Part shown: positions 25,845-35,705 of the stretch, one piece after another | Layout of the letters: every line of letters starts with the position of its first letter | Numbering within the stretch: the stretch's first letter is position 1 | Origin: JAPHTQ01 sp050302275 | Lineage (GTDB): Bacteria > Pseudomonadota > Gammaproteobacteria > Thiohalomonadales > Thiohalomonadaceae | Length of the DNA: 64,000 bases | Direction of reading: 5' to 3' | Assembly (NCBI GenBank): GCA_050302275.1 | Contig: JBNLAT010000008.1 | Location: 1 to 64,000, forward strand | Translations under genes and position numbers: made by a program | Notes under the pieces: model-generated | What the model saw: the letters and a program-made list of their open reading frames with translations, nothing else | What the model was told of the DNA's origin: nothing | The model's database searches: none

Positions 25845-28388
25845 ATGCCTGCAGATAACAACAACGATACAGCTGAAAATAAGACTGCGGCCCCAAGTAG
25901 AGCCAAAGCAGAATCTCTGCTGGCGCAGATCGCTGCACTAAGCAACAAAACCCTCCCGCCGCTGCTGCGAACCATGTTCGACCATGCGGACACCACCCTG
26001 TTTGAGATGGCGGAAAAAACCGGGGAAACCGATCCCAAGGAATCGCCCTATCTCGTCACCATGCGTGAACTGCGTAATAACCGGGTAGAAATGGAAACCG
26101 GATTTTATCAGGAGATCGCCCGCTCCTTTGAAACGGCTCTAATTCCCTCAGGTGGAGCTACAAAGGAGAAAGACGATGAACCAGAATTCAACTTCGACTT
26201 TGATTCTCTGTCACTGGTAGAGGACGAAAATCTGGAGGGTTCTCTCGCTGCTCAAAAATTGGTAGACCGCCTCAAATCCCGGGATCAGAACCTGTTCGAC
26301 ACCATCGACAAACGACTTGCTCATTTGCTTTTACCGCATAACGGGCACTCTCATGATTTTCCTGCTACGCCCGAGACAGTATGCAACGCCTTCAGCAAAT
26401 CGGTGAGCAATATCGAACTGGAACACAAGGTTCGTCAGATCATCTTCAAGCTGTTCGAGATCCATGTCATCAATGAATTGGCCGGATTCTATGAAGAACT
26501 CAACAACCTGCTAGCAGAAGGTGGAATTCTGCCCGAGATGCAGACCAACCGGCCCTGGCGTAACCAGGTTGTCCAGCGAAGTGCACCCGCCCGTGCGGCA
26601 GCGCCGGGACAGGCAACTACTGCGCCTGGTAGTGCTGATGCAGGGATTGGTGGAAGTACAGGTGGATCCGCCTCCCCACAAGGCGTAAACACTGGGGCCA
26701 CGACACACAGCAATACCGGCGCCGGGGATATTCTCGGTGGTACGGGTGGCCCACAGGGAAATGCCTCTACACCTACGCAAGCCGGAATACCAACGACCGC
26801 GACCAGTGTAGGTGACTCGGCTACCGCAGGAGAGATCGATACCAGCTTGATGAATAACCTGCAAAGTCTGCTCAATTTCCAGGGCAACAATGCCGTCGTT
26901 CCCATTCAGCCTGGCACCAGCGTGGCCCCCGGTGCAGCGATCACTCAGGTTCAACCGGCGCAACTACTCACTGGCCTGACCGGCCTGCAACATCAGCAGC
27001 CAACCAGTGGCGTTGCCATCGATAGTGCGTCACTCAAGCAGATGCTCGCTGGTACGTTACAAACCGACAGTAACAGTACTGTCGGCTTCCAGAACCGGGA
27101 AAGCATGCTGATCGATATGATCGCCATGCTGTTCGAATTTATTCTTGAAGACACGACGATTCCCGAAGAGGCCAAGAACCAGATATCACGGCTGCAGATC
27201 CCTATGGTCAAGGCAGCGTTGATCGACGAAAGCTTCCTGGCGAAAAAAGCCAACCCCGCACGGCAACTCCTCAACCGTCTGGCACAGGCGAGCGCCGTAC
27301 TGGAAAAGAAGGGTAGTGAAGACTCCCCGCTGCTGCAGGCGGTCATTAAGGTGGTCGACACCATCACCGAGCAGTTCGAAAGCGATATGTCGATCTTCGA
27401 ACAGCAACTCCAGTATCTCACCACGGTACTGGAACAGCAGGATAAGGAAGAGGAACAGGTCAGCGAACGCATAACCAGCGTTAAGGCAAAACGGGAAGAG
27501 GAGTTGCGTGAACACAAGCGCATTGAAGACTCCGTGCGCCTGCGACTCTCCACCGTTGAGGCCTCGGCACCGATCCGTAATCTACTGGAAACTACCTGGC
27601 AGAAGGTACTGGTACATACCGGCATCAAACACGGAACCGACAGCGAACTGTGGCTACAACGTAACGACTTTATCGACAAGTTGCTCGATTCCCTCAAGCC
27701 ACGTGACGATAAGGAAGCGATGCGTCAGCTGATGCTTCTCATTCCACAAGTGGTCGGCACACTACGCAAGGGCATGCTTGAGGCGGGTTTTAGCGAAGAA
27801 GCGATCCAGCAGGTACTTAAGGTGATCGAGCCGATGCATATGGCGATCATCACTCACAAGGACAGCGGTGACGCTATCGCCGAAAAAGCGCGTAAGCACC
27901 ACGCAATGGAAAAGGCGCTGGATGCCATGGAAGCTGAGATGTCCAACCTGGACCAGATGCTGGAGAGTCTCGACGGTTCGCTGCTAGACGCAGACTATGT
28001 CAGTGAAGAGGCACCGATTCCCGCTGAGTTACTGGAAGACGTAACCCTTTCTCACGAAGAGCCGCTTTCACCCAACGATCTACCTGATGATGAGTACATT
28101 GAAAGCGTACGCAACATGGAGATCGGGCAGATGGTTATTCTGCATGACATGGATGATCAACCGGTCCGTTGCAAGCTCTCCTGGAAGAGCGACTTGCTGG
28201 GGGAATATGTCTTCACCAACTGGCGCCACAAGGTCGTCGCAGAACGAACCTTAAACGGTCTGGCAGTGGATCTTTTCCGTGGCAAACTTGAGCTGCTGCA
28301 ACAAGCTTCGATCCTGGAGCGTGCATTGGGCAAAGTAATGACCGGCCTGAAACAGGGACAGCCACAGGCGGATAGCTCCCCGGCTTAA
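25845..28388 (+). CDS. DUF1631 family protein with PilZ-like C-terminus
   Basis: This encodes 847 residues with a GGAGG site. The N-terminal 240 residues are helical (ALSNKTLPPLLRTMFDHADT), followed by a Gly/Thr/Ala-rich linker (about 250-330) and a long helical region with coiled-coil (EQLQYLTTVLEQQDKEEEQ variant). The C-terminal part (DDQPVRCKLSWKSDLLGEYV followed by FTNWRHK) resembles the PilZ-like end of DUF1631 proteins. In gammaproteobacteria these are linked to c-di-GMP and surface behaviour. The gene overlaps the convergent ybbP stop by four bases. Confidence 0.88.
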   Translation: MPADNNNDTAENKTAAPSRAKAESLLAQIAALSNKTLPPLLRTMFDHADTTLFEMAEKTGETDPKESPYLVTMRELRNNRVEMETGFYQEIARSFETALIPSGGATKEKDDEPEFNFDFDSLSLVEDENLEGSLAAQKLVDRLKSRDQNLFDTIDKRLAHLLLPHNGHSHDFPATPETVCNAFSKSVSNIELEHKVRQIIFKLFEIHVINELAGFYEELNNLLAEGGILPEMQTNRPWRNQVVQRSAPARAAAPGQATTAPGSADAGIGGSTGGSASPQGVNTGATTHSNTGAGDILGGTGGPQGNASTPTQAGIPTTATSVGDSATAGEIDTSLMNNLQSLLNFQGNNAVVPIQPGTSVAPGAAITQVQPAQLLTGLTGLQHQQPTSGVAIDSASLKQMLAGTLQTDSNSTVGFQNRESMLIDMIAMLFEFILEDTTIPEEAKNQISRLQIPMVKAALIDESFLAKKANPARQLLNRLAQASAVLEKKGSEDSPLLQAVIKVVDTITEQFESDMSIFEQQLQYLTTVLEQQDKEEEQVSERITSVKAKREEELREHKRIEDSVRLRLSTVEASAPIRNLLETTWQKVLVHTGIKHGTDSELWLQRNDFIDKLLDSLKPRDDKEAMRQLMLLIPQVVGTLRKGMLEAGFSEEAIQQVLKVIEPMHMAIITHKDSGDAIAEKARKHHAMEKALDAMEAEMSNLDQMLESLDGSLLDADYVSEEAPIPAELLEDVTLSHEEPLSPNDLPDDEYIESVRNMEIGQMVILHDMDDQPVRCKLSWKSDLLGEYVFTNWRHKVVAERTLNGLAVDLFRGKLELLQQASILERALGKVMTGLKQGQPQADSSPA

Positions 28389-30886
28389 AGCTCATTCAAT
28401 ACGCGCAGGGGACTGGTCTGCACCACCCTGCGCGTACCACGATATCCCGCGACACCAATCAACAATGCTCCCAACGGTGGCAGCACCAACCACAACCACC
28501 ACTTGAAACTGTAGTCCAGATTGAATACCTGCCAGTAGAGAATAAAGGCGATCAACTCCGCCCCTGCAGCGGCAAATACCCCCGCCAGAAAACCCAGCGC
28601 CGCATACTCAGCCAGATGGCCGGAACGCAATTGGCGACGACTTGCTCCCAATGTCCGCAGCAAAGCCCCTTCGTGCAGCCGTTCATCAAGGCTAGCCTGC
28701 AACGCAGCATAAAGCACGGCAAAACCTGCCAGTAAAACAAACACCAGCACATACTCCACCGCCAGGGTGACCTGCGCCAGAATACGTCGCACCTGTTCCA
28801 TGATTCGATCCATATCGATCACCGTCACTGCAGGAAACTCACGCAGCATCTGCGCCAGTTCAGCTTTACGTGCCTGCGGCAGATAGAAACTGGTGATATA
28901 GGTAGCAGGAAACCGGTCCAGCACAGCGGGGGGGAAGATCATGAAAAAGTTGGGATGAAACGAATCCCACTGCACACTGCGCAAATTGTCTACAGTTGCC
29001 TTTAATACTTCGCCACCAAAGTCGAAGGTCAACTCATCGCCCAGCTTGACACCCATGCGTTGCGCCAGCTTCTCCTCCATCGAGACCAACGCCTTGCCAG
29101 ACGCATCCCTGCTAAACCAATTTCCTGCGGTAACTTTGTTATCCGCCGGCAAATCGGTGGCCCAGGTCAGGTTCAGTTCACGATTGAGCGCGCCACGGCC
29201 ACGCTCTTCATCGCCGACAAACTCCTTGCTTTCGATACCGTTGATCTGCGCCAGCCTTCCACGCACCATCGGATAGAGCACGGCATCGTGAATATTCTTC
29301 TGCTCTAGGAACTGACGGAAAGCATCGACCTGTTCAGGCAACACATTAACTACAAATTGATTGGGCGCGTTGGCAGGTAATGAAGTCTGCCAGGTGTTGA
29401 GCAGGTCGCCACGCACCAGCGCGATCAACGCCATCGCCATCAGGGTGAGCCCGAAGGCGAGGATCTGTCCCACACTGAGCAGTGGCCGACGCCACAGATT
29501 ATTCAAACCGAAGCGCCAGGCCACACCCACACCACGATGCAACAGACGGCTGGTCCGAAGCAGGGCTAGCGCCAGCACGCCCAATAACGCCAGCGCGATC
29601 ACCGCGCCACCAATCACCCCGAGGGTCATTGCCGCACTACCGGTGTAGCGCCACATCAAGCCCCCCATGGCCAGTAAAGCCGCACCATAGACCAGCCAGC
29701 CACGCAGCGGCATCGGATCGAGCTCGCGGCGTAGTACTCGTAGCGCGGGTACCTGGCGTAGACGCATGACCGGCGGCAGAGCGAATCCGGCCAGGACGGT
29801 GATACCGGTTAGCATCCCCACAACCACTGGCATCCATCCCGGTGCAGGTAGCACGGCAGGCAATAGCTCACGTAACAGAACGAAAAGACCGAACTGCACC
29901 AGATAGCCCGCGATCACCCCTATTGCAGAACCCAATAACGCCAGCAGCAACAGTTGCGGCAGAAACAGTGCCAGCAGATCCCGTTGCCCGGCACCGAAGC
30001 AACGCATCACCGCAGCCATATCGAAGTGCCGCTCCGAGTAACGTCGTGCGCCCATGGCAATCGCCACACCCGCCAGCAACACTGCGATCAGACTGGACAG
30101 ACCCAGATACTGCTCGGCCCGATCCAGCGCCGCGCCCACGGTGGGACGACCACTACGAATATCGGTCAGGCTGTGACTCGGCTCCAGGCGTGGTTTAAGC
30201 CAGCTCTTGAAGCGTTGTAACGCCGCATCGTCAGCGGCAAAAAAGAGGTTGTAACTGACCCTGCTTCCCGGGCGCAGGATCGCTGCCCGCGCCACATCTT
30301 CACGGTTAATCAACAGACGTGGTGCCAGCCCGGCAAAACCACCGGCGACACCCGGCTCATAGGCCAACACACGCGTGATCCGTAAGCTGATGCTACCCAG
30401 CTCCAACGTGTCACCGACATTAATACCCAGCAGCGGTAATAACCTGCCCTCGGCCCAGGCCTCACCCGCTGCGGGAATAACCTGGGTAGTGAACTCTTCA
30501 CCGAAGGGTTGCTTCGCTACCCGCACCTCACCGCGTAACGGAAAACCCTGCTGCACCGCTTTGATACCAGCAAGCTGAAAGTTGTCGCCGGCAACTACCA
30601 CCGAGGGAAACTCCAGGGTTTCGGTATGCGCGATACCCAATGCATCGGCCTGCTGTAACCAATCCGCTGGGTATGCTCGCGGACTACTCAGGCGTAGATC
30701 CCCACCCAACAGTTCCGCCGACTGATTAACCATCGCCCGTTGCAGACGATCGGAGAAAAAACTGATGGCGCTGGTCGCAGTCACCGCGATGATCAGTGCC
30801 AGCAACAAAATACGCAGTTCACCGGCACGCCAGTCGCGGCGTAACAGACGCCAGGCCAGGGGCAATCGTTCAAGCAGAGCGTTCAT
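28385..30886 (-). CDS. ybbP: ABC transporter permease YbbP (FtsX-like, MacB-type)
   Basis: This encodes 833 residues with the two FtsX-type permease modules of YbbP: an N-terminal helix (ELRILLLALIIAVTATSAIS), a large periplasmic domain, three helices in the middle (LIAVLLAGVAIAMGARRYSE), a second set near 395-470 and a final FtsX block (LVFVLLAGFAVLYAALQASL and the last two helices). It works with YbbA, overlapping its gene by 17 bases. YbbAP pairs are thought to extract lipid or hydrophobic material from the inner membrane, and tesA beside it fits a lipid role. Confidence 0.93.
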   Translation of the reverse strand: MNALLERLPLAWRLLRRDWRAGELRILLLALIIAVTATSAISFFSDRLQRAMVNQSAELLGGDLRLSSPRAYPADWLQQADALGIAHTETLEFPSVVVAGDNFQLAGIKAVQQGFPLRGEVRVAKQPFGEEFTTQVIPAAGEAWAEGRLLPLLGINVGDTLELGSISLRITRVLAYEPGVAGGFAGLAPRLLINREDVARAAILRPGSRVSYNLFFAADDAALQRFKSWLKPRLEPSHSLTDIRSGRPTVGAALDRAEQYLGLSSLIAVLLAGVAIAMGARRYSERHFDMAAVMRCFGAGQRDLLALFLPQLLLLALLGSAIGVIAGYLVQFGLFVLLRELLPAVLPAPGWMPVVVGMLTGITVLAGFALPPVMRLRQVPALRVLRRELDPMPLRGWLVYGAALLAMGGLMWRYTGSAAMTLGVIGGAVIALALLGVLALALLRTSRLLHRGVGVAWRFGLNNLWRRPLLSVGQILAFGLTLMAMALIALVRGDLLNTWQTSLPANAPNQFVVNVLPEQVDAFRQFLEQKNIHDAVLYPMVRGRLAQINGIESKEFVGDEERGRGALNRELNLTWATDLPADNKVTAGNWFSRDASGKALVSMEEKLAQRMGVKLGDELTFDFGGEVLKATVDNLRSVQWDSFHPNFFMIFPPAVLDRFPATYITSFYLPQARKAELAQMLREFPAVTVIDMDRIMEQVRRILAQVTLAVEYVLVFVLLAGFAVLYAALQASLDERLHEGALLRTLGASRRQLRSGHLAEYAALGFLAGVFAAAGAELIAFILYWQVFNLDYSFKWWLWLVLPPLGALLIGVAGYRGTRRVVQTSPLRVLNEL

Positions 30887-31571
30887 TACTCACCACCCGA
30901 CCGCCATCGAGGCGAATGCGTCGTTTACAGCGCCCAGCCAGTTTTTCGTCGTGGGTCACCAGGATCAGGGTGGTCCCCTGTTCTGCATTGAGGGTAAACA
31001 GCAGATCGATCACCTTCTGCCCGGTAGCGGCATCAAGGTTGCCGGTCGGTTCATCGGCGAACAGCACGGGCGGCGACATGGCAAAGGCACGGGCGATGGC
31101 AACACGCTGCTGTTCACCGCCGGACAGCTGGCGTGGATAGTGATCGGCACGGGAAGCCAGACCCACACGCTCCAACAACTGTTCTGCCTGCGGCAGTGCG
31201 CCACCGACTGCTGCCAACTCCAGCGGCAACATCACATTCTCCAACGCAGTCAGACTGGGCAATAACTGGAAGCTCTGAAAAACGAATCCCGCATGCTTAC
31301 TCCGTACCCGGCTGCGTCCATCCTCATCGAGATCGTTAAGACACTCCCCCGCCAGATTAATCGAACCATGACTGGGAAGATCGAGTCCGGCCAGCAATCC
31401 CAACAGCGTCGATTTACCGGAGCCGGAAACACCGACCACCGCGACACTCTCACCGGCGGCGATATCGAAACTAACATCGTGGAGAATGGTCAGTTCTCCT
31501 GCTGCCGTCGCAACTTGCTTACCCACCTCATGAGCAGAGACAATGGCAGCTGTTTTCTGGAGATCGGTCAT
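30870..31571 (-). CDS. ybbA: ABC transporter ATP-binding protein YbbA
   Basis: The ATG at 31571 has AAGGA five bases upstream, giving 233 residues. Walker A GVSGSGKSTLLG, Q-loop FVFQSFQLLP, signature LSGGEQQRVAIARAFA and Walker B VLFADEP are all intact. It is the ATPase of the MacB/LolD-type YbbAP complex. Its start codon shares two bases with that of the divergent tesA. Confidence 0.95.
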   Translation of the reverse strand: MTDLQKTAAIVSAHEVGKQVATAAGELTILHDVSFDIAAGESVAVVGVSGSGKSTLLGLLAGLDLPSHGSINLAGECLNDLDEDGRSRVRSKHAGFVFQSFQLLPSLTALENVMLPLELAAVGGALPQAEQLLERVGLASRADHYPRQLSGGEQQRVAIARAFAMSPPVLFADEPTGNLDAATGQKVIDLLFTLNAEQGTTLILVTHDEKLAGRCKRRIRLDGGRVVSNERSA

Positions 31572-32169
31572 GCGAATCCTTTTTGCTTCACTGTTGTTGT
31601 GCTTCACATCGTCCGCCTGGAGCGGAACCATACTGGTTTTCGGCGACAGTCTCAGCGCAGGCTACGGCATCGAGACTGGCGAGGGCTGGGTCGATCTGAT
31701 GGCGAAACGCATTGCCGACAAAAAACTTCCCTACGACATCATCAATGCCAGCATCAGCGGCGAGACCAGTGCAGGTGGGCTGTCACGTATCGCCAGCCAA
31801 CTGCGCAAACATACTCCCGATATTCTGGTTCTCGAACTGGGCGCCAACGACGGCCTGCGCGGCCTGCCACTCAAGGCAATGAAAAGTAACCTTAGCAGCA
31901 TCATTGGTCAGGCCAAAGTGGCAGGCACCCGGGTGCTACTACTGGGGATGCAGATGCCTCCCAATTACGGCCCACGCTACACCGAGCGCTTCTTTGCTAT
32001 TTATGGGGAGTTGGCGAAAGAACAACAACTGCCGCTGGTGCCGTTCCTGTTGGAGAAGGTTGCCCTCGACCCTTCGCTGATGCAGCGGGATAACCTGCAT
32101 CCCAACGCCAAAGGCCAGCCGCTGCTACTGGAGACGGTGTGGCCGAAACTCGGACCGATGCTACGCTGA
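31570..32169 (+). CDS. tesA: Arylesterase / acyl-CoA thioesterase I / lysophospholipase L1
   Basis: This encodes 199 residues with a signal peptide (MRILFASLLLCFTSSAWSG) and the SGNH hydrolase blocks GDSLSAGYG, GANDGLRG and the catalytic DNLHPN. GGAG inside ybbA lies seven bases before the ATG. TesA is a periplasmic hydrolase acting on thioesters, lysophospholipids and aryl esters. The tesA-ybbA-ybbP neighbourhood is conserved in many gammaproteobacteria. Confidence 0.95.
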   Translation: MRILFASLLLCFTSSAWSGTILVFGDSLSAGYGIETGEGWVDLMAKRIADKKLPYDIINASISGETSAGGLSRIASQLRKHTPDILVLELGANDGLRGLPLKAMKSNLSSIIGQAKVAGTRVLLLGMQMPPNYGPRYTERFFAIYGELAKEQQLPLVPFLLEKVALDPSLMQRDNLHPNAKGQPLLLETVWPKLGPMLR

Positions 32170-32320
32170 CATACACCCTGCCTGTAGCACCAATTAAGTT
32201 CGTCAATATTCCCTGTTGCACCACGACTGGTCATATCACGCACAATAATCGGCCATCCCTTCTATTTTTCCTGGCCCACATCTTGCTGACACGGTTGTAC
32301 CAACCCAAAGGAGTGAAACC

Positions 32321-32686
32321 GTGTCGAACATAGAGCATCCTGCCCGCATCAACAGGGACTATATTCGCCTGCTACAGGTAATGCGCCGTTTTATTCGTGA
32401 TGAATTTTCACAGGATATTCGCATCTCTAATGAGGATGCCGCGGAGCAATTACTACACTTTGCCGAGCGCTCCCGTAATCACGTACTGCAGGAAATGGGT
32501 ATGGAGTTGCGTGAATTTGTACAGCAGTTACCTGTTGTAGATGAAGAAAACAGGACGAAGGTTCGCTACTACCGCGGCGCCGCCATCGCCAGTAGAGAAA
32601 CTCCAGGTGATGCAGAAGACCTAACACCTGTAACGCCACAGAGTAATCCGAAACGAGTCTATCGCGGACAGGTTATCGGCGATTGA
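32321..32686 (+). CDS. Small soluble protein of unknown function
   Basis: GTG start with AAAGGAG eight bases upstream, 121 residues. A helical N-terminal region (DYIRLLQVMRRFIRDEFSQD; EQLLHFAERSRNHVLQEMG) is followed by an acidic and then a basic tail (RVYRGQVIGD). The RVYRGQVI end resembles short motifs in uncharacterised gammaproteobacterial proteins. Its end overlaps the convergent methylase gene by 14 bases. No function proposed. Confidence 0.7.
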   Translation: MSNIEHPARINRDYIRLLQVMRRFIRDEFSQDIRISNEDAAEQLLHFAERSRNHVLQEMGMELREFVQQLPVVDEENRTKVRYYRGAAIASRETPGDAEDLTPVTPQSNPKRVYRGQVIGD

Positions 32687-33251
32687 TCAGAATCCACTCT
32701 GGCGCAGACCTGTTTCCCGCAGGTGGAACGAGTACATTTACCTCAAAGTAGTCTGCCGCCAGTGTCGCGGCCCAGGCCTTTACGGCCTCCGCCTCTTCAC
32801 GCCCGCCCGGATGTCCCGTGTAAGCCAGTACCGAGATCACGCCTCCGGGCATCAATAATTGCTGCGACTGTTCCAGTGCCGCCAGCGAGGTGTTAAGTGT
32901 CGTCGTGCGCTGTTTATCACCGCCTGGCAGATAACCGAGATTGAACATCACCGCTTTTACCCTGCCGACTAACGACTCAGGCAAGGCAATCCGCATCGCC
33001 TCATGCCCGGCGTGATAGAGGGAAACCTGTTGTGACAAACCCGCCTCATCCAGGCGGCGACAGGTTTCATCCAGTGCAGTCTGCTGAATATCAAAACCGT
33101 AGACCTTGCCGTTTTCGCCGACGCATTGTGCAAGGAACAGCGTGTCGTGACCGTTACCCACCGTCGCGTCGATGACCGTGTCACCTTCGTCGATGATTTC
33201 TCTTAGTGCGACGTGAGCCTGCTGAACCAGTGATAGCGATGGTTTGTTCAA
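32673..33251 (-). CDS. Class I SAM-dependent rRNA methylase-like protein (YtqB family)
   Basis: This encodes 192 residues from a TTG start that overlaps the stop of the gene before it by four bases (translational coupling). SAM-binding motif I reads IDATVGNGHDTLFLAQ, followed by VYGFDIQQTALDETCRRL and a conserved MFNLGYLPGGDK. The pattern matches the putative rRNA methylase family (YtqB/rRNA_methylase). The substrate has not been settled from sequence. Confidence 0.85.
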   Translation of the reverse strand: MNKPSLSLVQQAHVALREIIDEGDTVIDATVGNGHDTLFLAQCVGENGKVYGFDIQQTALDETCRRLDEAGLSQQVSLYHAGHEAMRIALPESLVGRVKAVMFNLGYLPGGDKQRTTTLNTSLAALEQSQQLLMPGGVISVLAYTGHPGGREEAEAVKAWAATLAADYFEVNVLVPPAGNRSAPEWILINRR

Positions 33252-34321
33252 TGAAACAATTCCAGATGTCGTCGGATATCAACATCGATCGGTAACGCGC
33301 ATTCACTCAATAGTGCATCCGCAAACCTCTCCGCATGCCAGGGGATAAGTAAAGATCCCTTGGAACCGAAACCGTTGAATATTCCCAACTGCGACAGACG
33401 CGGATGCAAGCCGATAAAGGGTTGGCGATCCTGTGTGGCAGGACGTACGCCCGCCTGATGATCCAGCAGACGATATGCGCCAGGTTGTTGCAGCAGTTGC
33501 GGCAGGGCCCCGAGTAAAATCTCACGCGCTTCGTCGGTCGGTGTCTCGTTCAGTTCTTCATGTTCGTAGGTCGCACCGAGACGATAGCTACCGTCGGCCC
33601 GCGGCATCAGCCAGCGACCCGCGTTAATCATCACCTGGGGAAGTTTTTGTTCGATCTGCAAGGCGAGGATTTCACCCTTGGCCGGGGTAAAGGGTAGCCA
33701 GTTGAACCAGGGATTATGCATCGCCTTATAACCTTCACAGAAGATCACCTGACCGCAACTAATCCCATCGAAACCAACATAATCCTCTTCCGGTACGATC
33801 TCGTGGTAATCGATCTGTTGTGTGCGGTAACGACCGGTCTCCAGCAGGTATTCGCGAATCCCCTCGAGCAGCGCAATGGTGTCGAGATAGCCTGTTTGCT
33901 GTTGGGTAAAGCCGCCCAGTGGAGCGACATAGGGTGGTTGCAGTTGTGACGGTTCCAGCCAGTCACCGAGATAGTCATCGTACTGCGCATCCTGCTTACG
34001 GGTCTGCCACACCTGTTGCTCTTTCTCGTTACGCAGCAGGCGCCACATCGGCTCTTCAATCAGTAACTGACGTCCCAGCATCTGTTCCAGCGCACGATAG
34101 CGCTTATGCGCTGCGGGCAAACATTCATCGACCCCGACGGTTTTGACGATACGTTGACCGGTAACCGGGTTGATCAAACCGGCGGCGGCGACGGAAGCGG
34201 CACTGGCATGCTCGTCGTCGAGCACCAGAATACGCTGGCCACGGTGGGCCAGTTCCCAGGCAAGCAGACTACCGGCCAGACCCTGGCCGATGATCAGAAA
34301 ATCGATATCGTGGTGATTCAT
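33248..34321 (-). CDS. FAD-dependent oxidoreductase (DAO / MnmC-like)
   Basis: This encodes 357 residues. The dinucleotide fold is at FLIIGQGLAGSLLAWELAHR and the FAD-binding end is visible in RPATQDRQPFIGLHPRL and GIFNGFGSKGSLLIPWHA. The family (FAD-dependent amino acid oxidase-like, also seen in the MnmC C-terminal half) removes a group from N-substituted amino acid moieties, and the substrate is not known here. Its tight coupling with a methylase suggests tRNA or rRNA modification, but that is inference. Confidence 0.8.
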   Translation of the reverse strand: MNHHDIDFLIIGQGLAGSLLAWELAHRGQRILVLDDEHASAASVAAAGLINPVTGQRIVKTVGVDECLPAAHKRYRALEQMLGRQLLIEEPMWRLLRNEKEQQVWQTRKQDAQYDDYLGDWLEPSQLQPPYVAPLGGFTQQQTGYLDTIALLEGIREYLLETGRYRTQQIDYHEIVPEEDYVGFDGISCGQVIFCEGYKAMHNPWFNWLPFTPAKGEILALQIEQKLPQVMINAGRWLMPRADGSYRLGATYEHEELNETPTDEAREILLGALPQLLQQPGAYRLLDHQAGVRPATQDRQPFIGLHPRLSQLGIFNGFGSKGSLLIPWHAERFADALLSECALPIDVDIRRHLELFH

Positions 34322-34382
34322 CTTGCGTACCGAGAGAAAACTGTGGCGCTCAACATGCCACCGCTGTTCGCTTCACGCAAGC

Positions 34383-35504
34383 CTAGAGGAATAAGGTCAG
34401 GACACCAGTTTGACTATAAAGTCGATTGCGATAAAGCTCGCCATAGGCAAAAAATCCCGCCAGCGGGAATTCACCCAACGCTTCGCTAATCATGTACAGC
34501 TCGGCCGAATCGTCACCAAACAGGTTGCGCCCTCGGTTAATACAGGAGATGTAGATCCCACCGCGAATAGTTTGATCGCCCACCTGCTCCTTCAACTGCT
34601 GCAACATACGTTGCATATCCTCGCGAGCGGTATTGCCATCACGGCGGCAGAAGAGCAACCTGTCGCGACCTTCCATATAGTCGCCCACGGACAATAGCTG
34701 ATGCTCAAGGTCTAATCCCATCAGGGCGCGCACCTGATAGTCATCACGCTTTGCCCCATCAATCGGCAACCCCACAAAGATATAACCACCGAGTTTGCGC
34801 AGATCCCGTGCAAGCATTTCACCTACATCCGACTTCAACACCGCCAGTGCCGGCTGCCCATCCAGCTCCAGCACTAGGTTCTGATCTGCCTGATCAATAT
34901 TATGTAGCGGCCCGATAGGACTACACCCCTGGGTATGCCCAACGACGACATCCACCCTGGGCGAAAACAGCACACCGGAAATACCGTCATCGAACACATC
35001 ATTGGCGATCTGTCGTGCGCCGCCATCGGCGGAACAGAGACCACCGTTAATCATTCCAGCAGGGGCGCGATCGATAATGCTGTTAATGAAATAGGAGGTA
35101 GCGACATAGGTCGGTTCGGCATGCAGGATGCCGGAGCAGTAACCCTCTTTGGCACACCAACGTGATAAGCCAGGTGCGAGACGCGGAAACATCTCTTCGG
35201 TATTGGCAATAAAACGAAACTGCTCAGGAGGAATATCGGTCAACAGAATGGCCAGGGCCGGTTCGTCATAATACTCCTGCGCGGTAGCGGCGATCCCCAT
35301 ACCGGTGCTGCCGATCCACTGCACACCGGGCACCGCCTGGCGCAGACTTTCGATAACCAACGGCAGCTCCGCGACGAGATGATCCGTTGCGTAGACAAAC
35401 CCCAATGATGCTTCCGCGGGTATCTCCCCAATCTGCGCAAGACAGCTGCGTACGATACCTGCGGCGCTATCACCACAGGCATGACCGTACAGAAATTGCT
35501 GCAC
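34383..35504 (-). CDS. FIST domain sensor protein
   Basis: GTG start with AGGAG at good distance, 373 residues, no membrane segment. The FIST_N pattern is visible in CLAQIGEIPAEASLGFVYAT followed by IGSTGMGIA and the later SYFINSIIDRAPAGMINGGL, and the FIST_C block has PIDGAKRDDYQVRALMGLDL. FIST proteins are sensory domains that usually couple to signalling proteins or stand alone; the ligand is thought to be an amino acid-like small molecule. The last 20 residues are truncated-looking but complete at a stop. Confidence 0.85.
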   Translation of the reverse strand: MQQFLYGHACGDSAAGIVRSCLAQIGEIPAEASLGFVYATDHLVAELPLVIESLRQAVPGVQWIGSTGMGIAATAQEYYDEPALAILLTDIPPEQFRFIANTEEMFPRLAPGLSRWCAKEGYCSGILHAEPTYVATSYFINSIIDRAPAGMINGGLCSADGGARQIANDVFDDGISGVLFSPRVDVVVGHTQGCSPIGPLHNIDQADQNLVLELDGQPALAVLKSDVGEMLARDLRKLGGYIFVGLPIDGAKRDDYQVRALMGLDLEHQLLSVGDYMEGRDRLLFCRRDGNTAREDMQRMLQQLKEQVGDQTIRGGIYISCINRGRNLFGDDSAELYMISEALGEFPLAGFFAYGELYRNRLYSQTGVLTLFL

Positions 35505-35705
35505 GTGTGACTCCTGTTCTCGTTATTTTGTGTAGTAGTTTTATTTTTTCTTTTATCGTTATCGCTGCCAGCAACAAAACTCACAGCGCCCAACGGGATA
35601 ACTGCAGGCTGCCACAATCCTGAAACCGCGCCAAGCCCCGACATTGGGTTGCTCTTCCTACTGCAGTAGACTGAACCACGGTTAACTGCGGCTTAAGGCT
35701 CCCTC

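Noticed and set aside
26993..27697. A 234-codon minus frame
   Set aside because: Antisense to the DUF1631 gene, Ser/Arg-rich shadow without a ribosome site.
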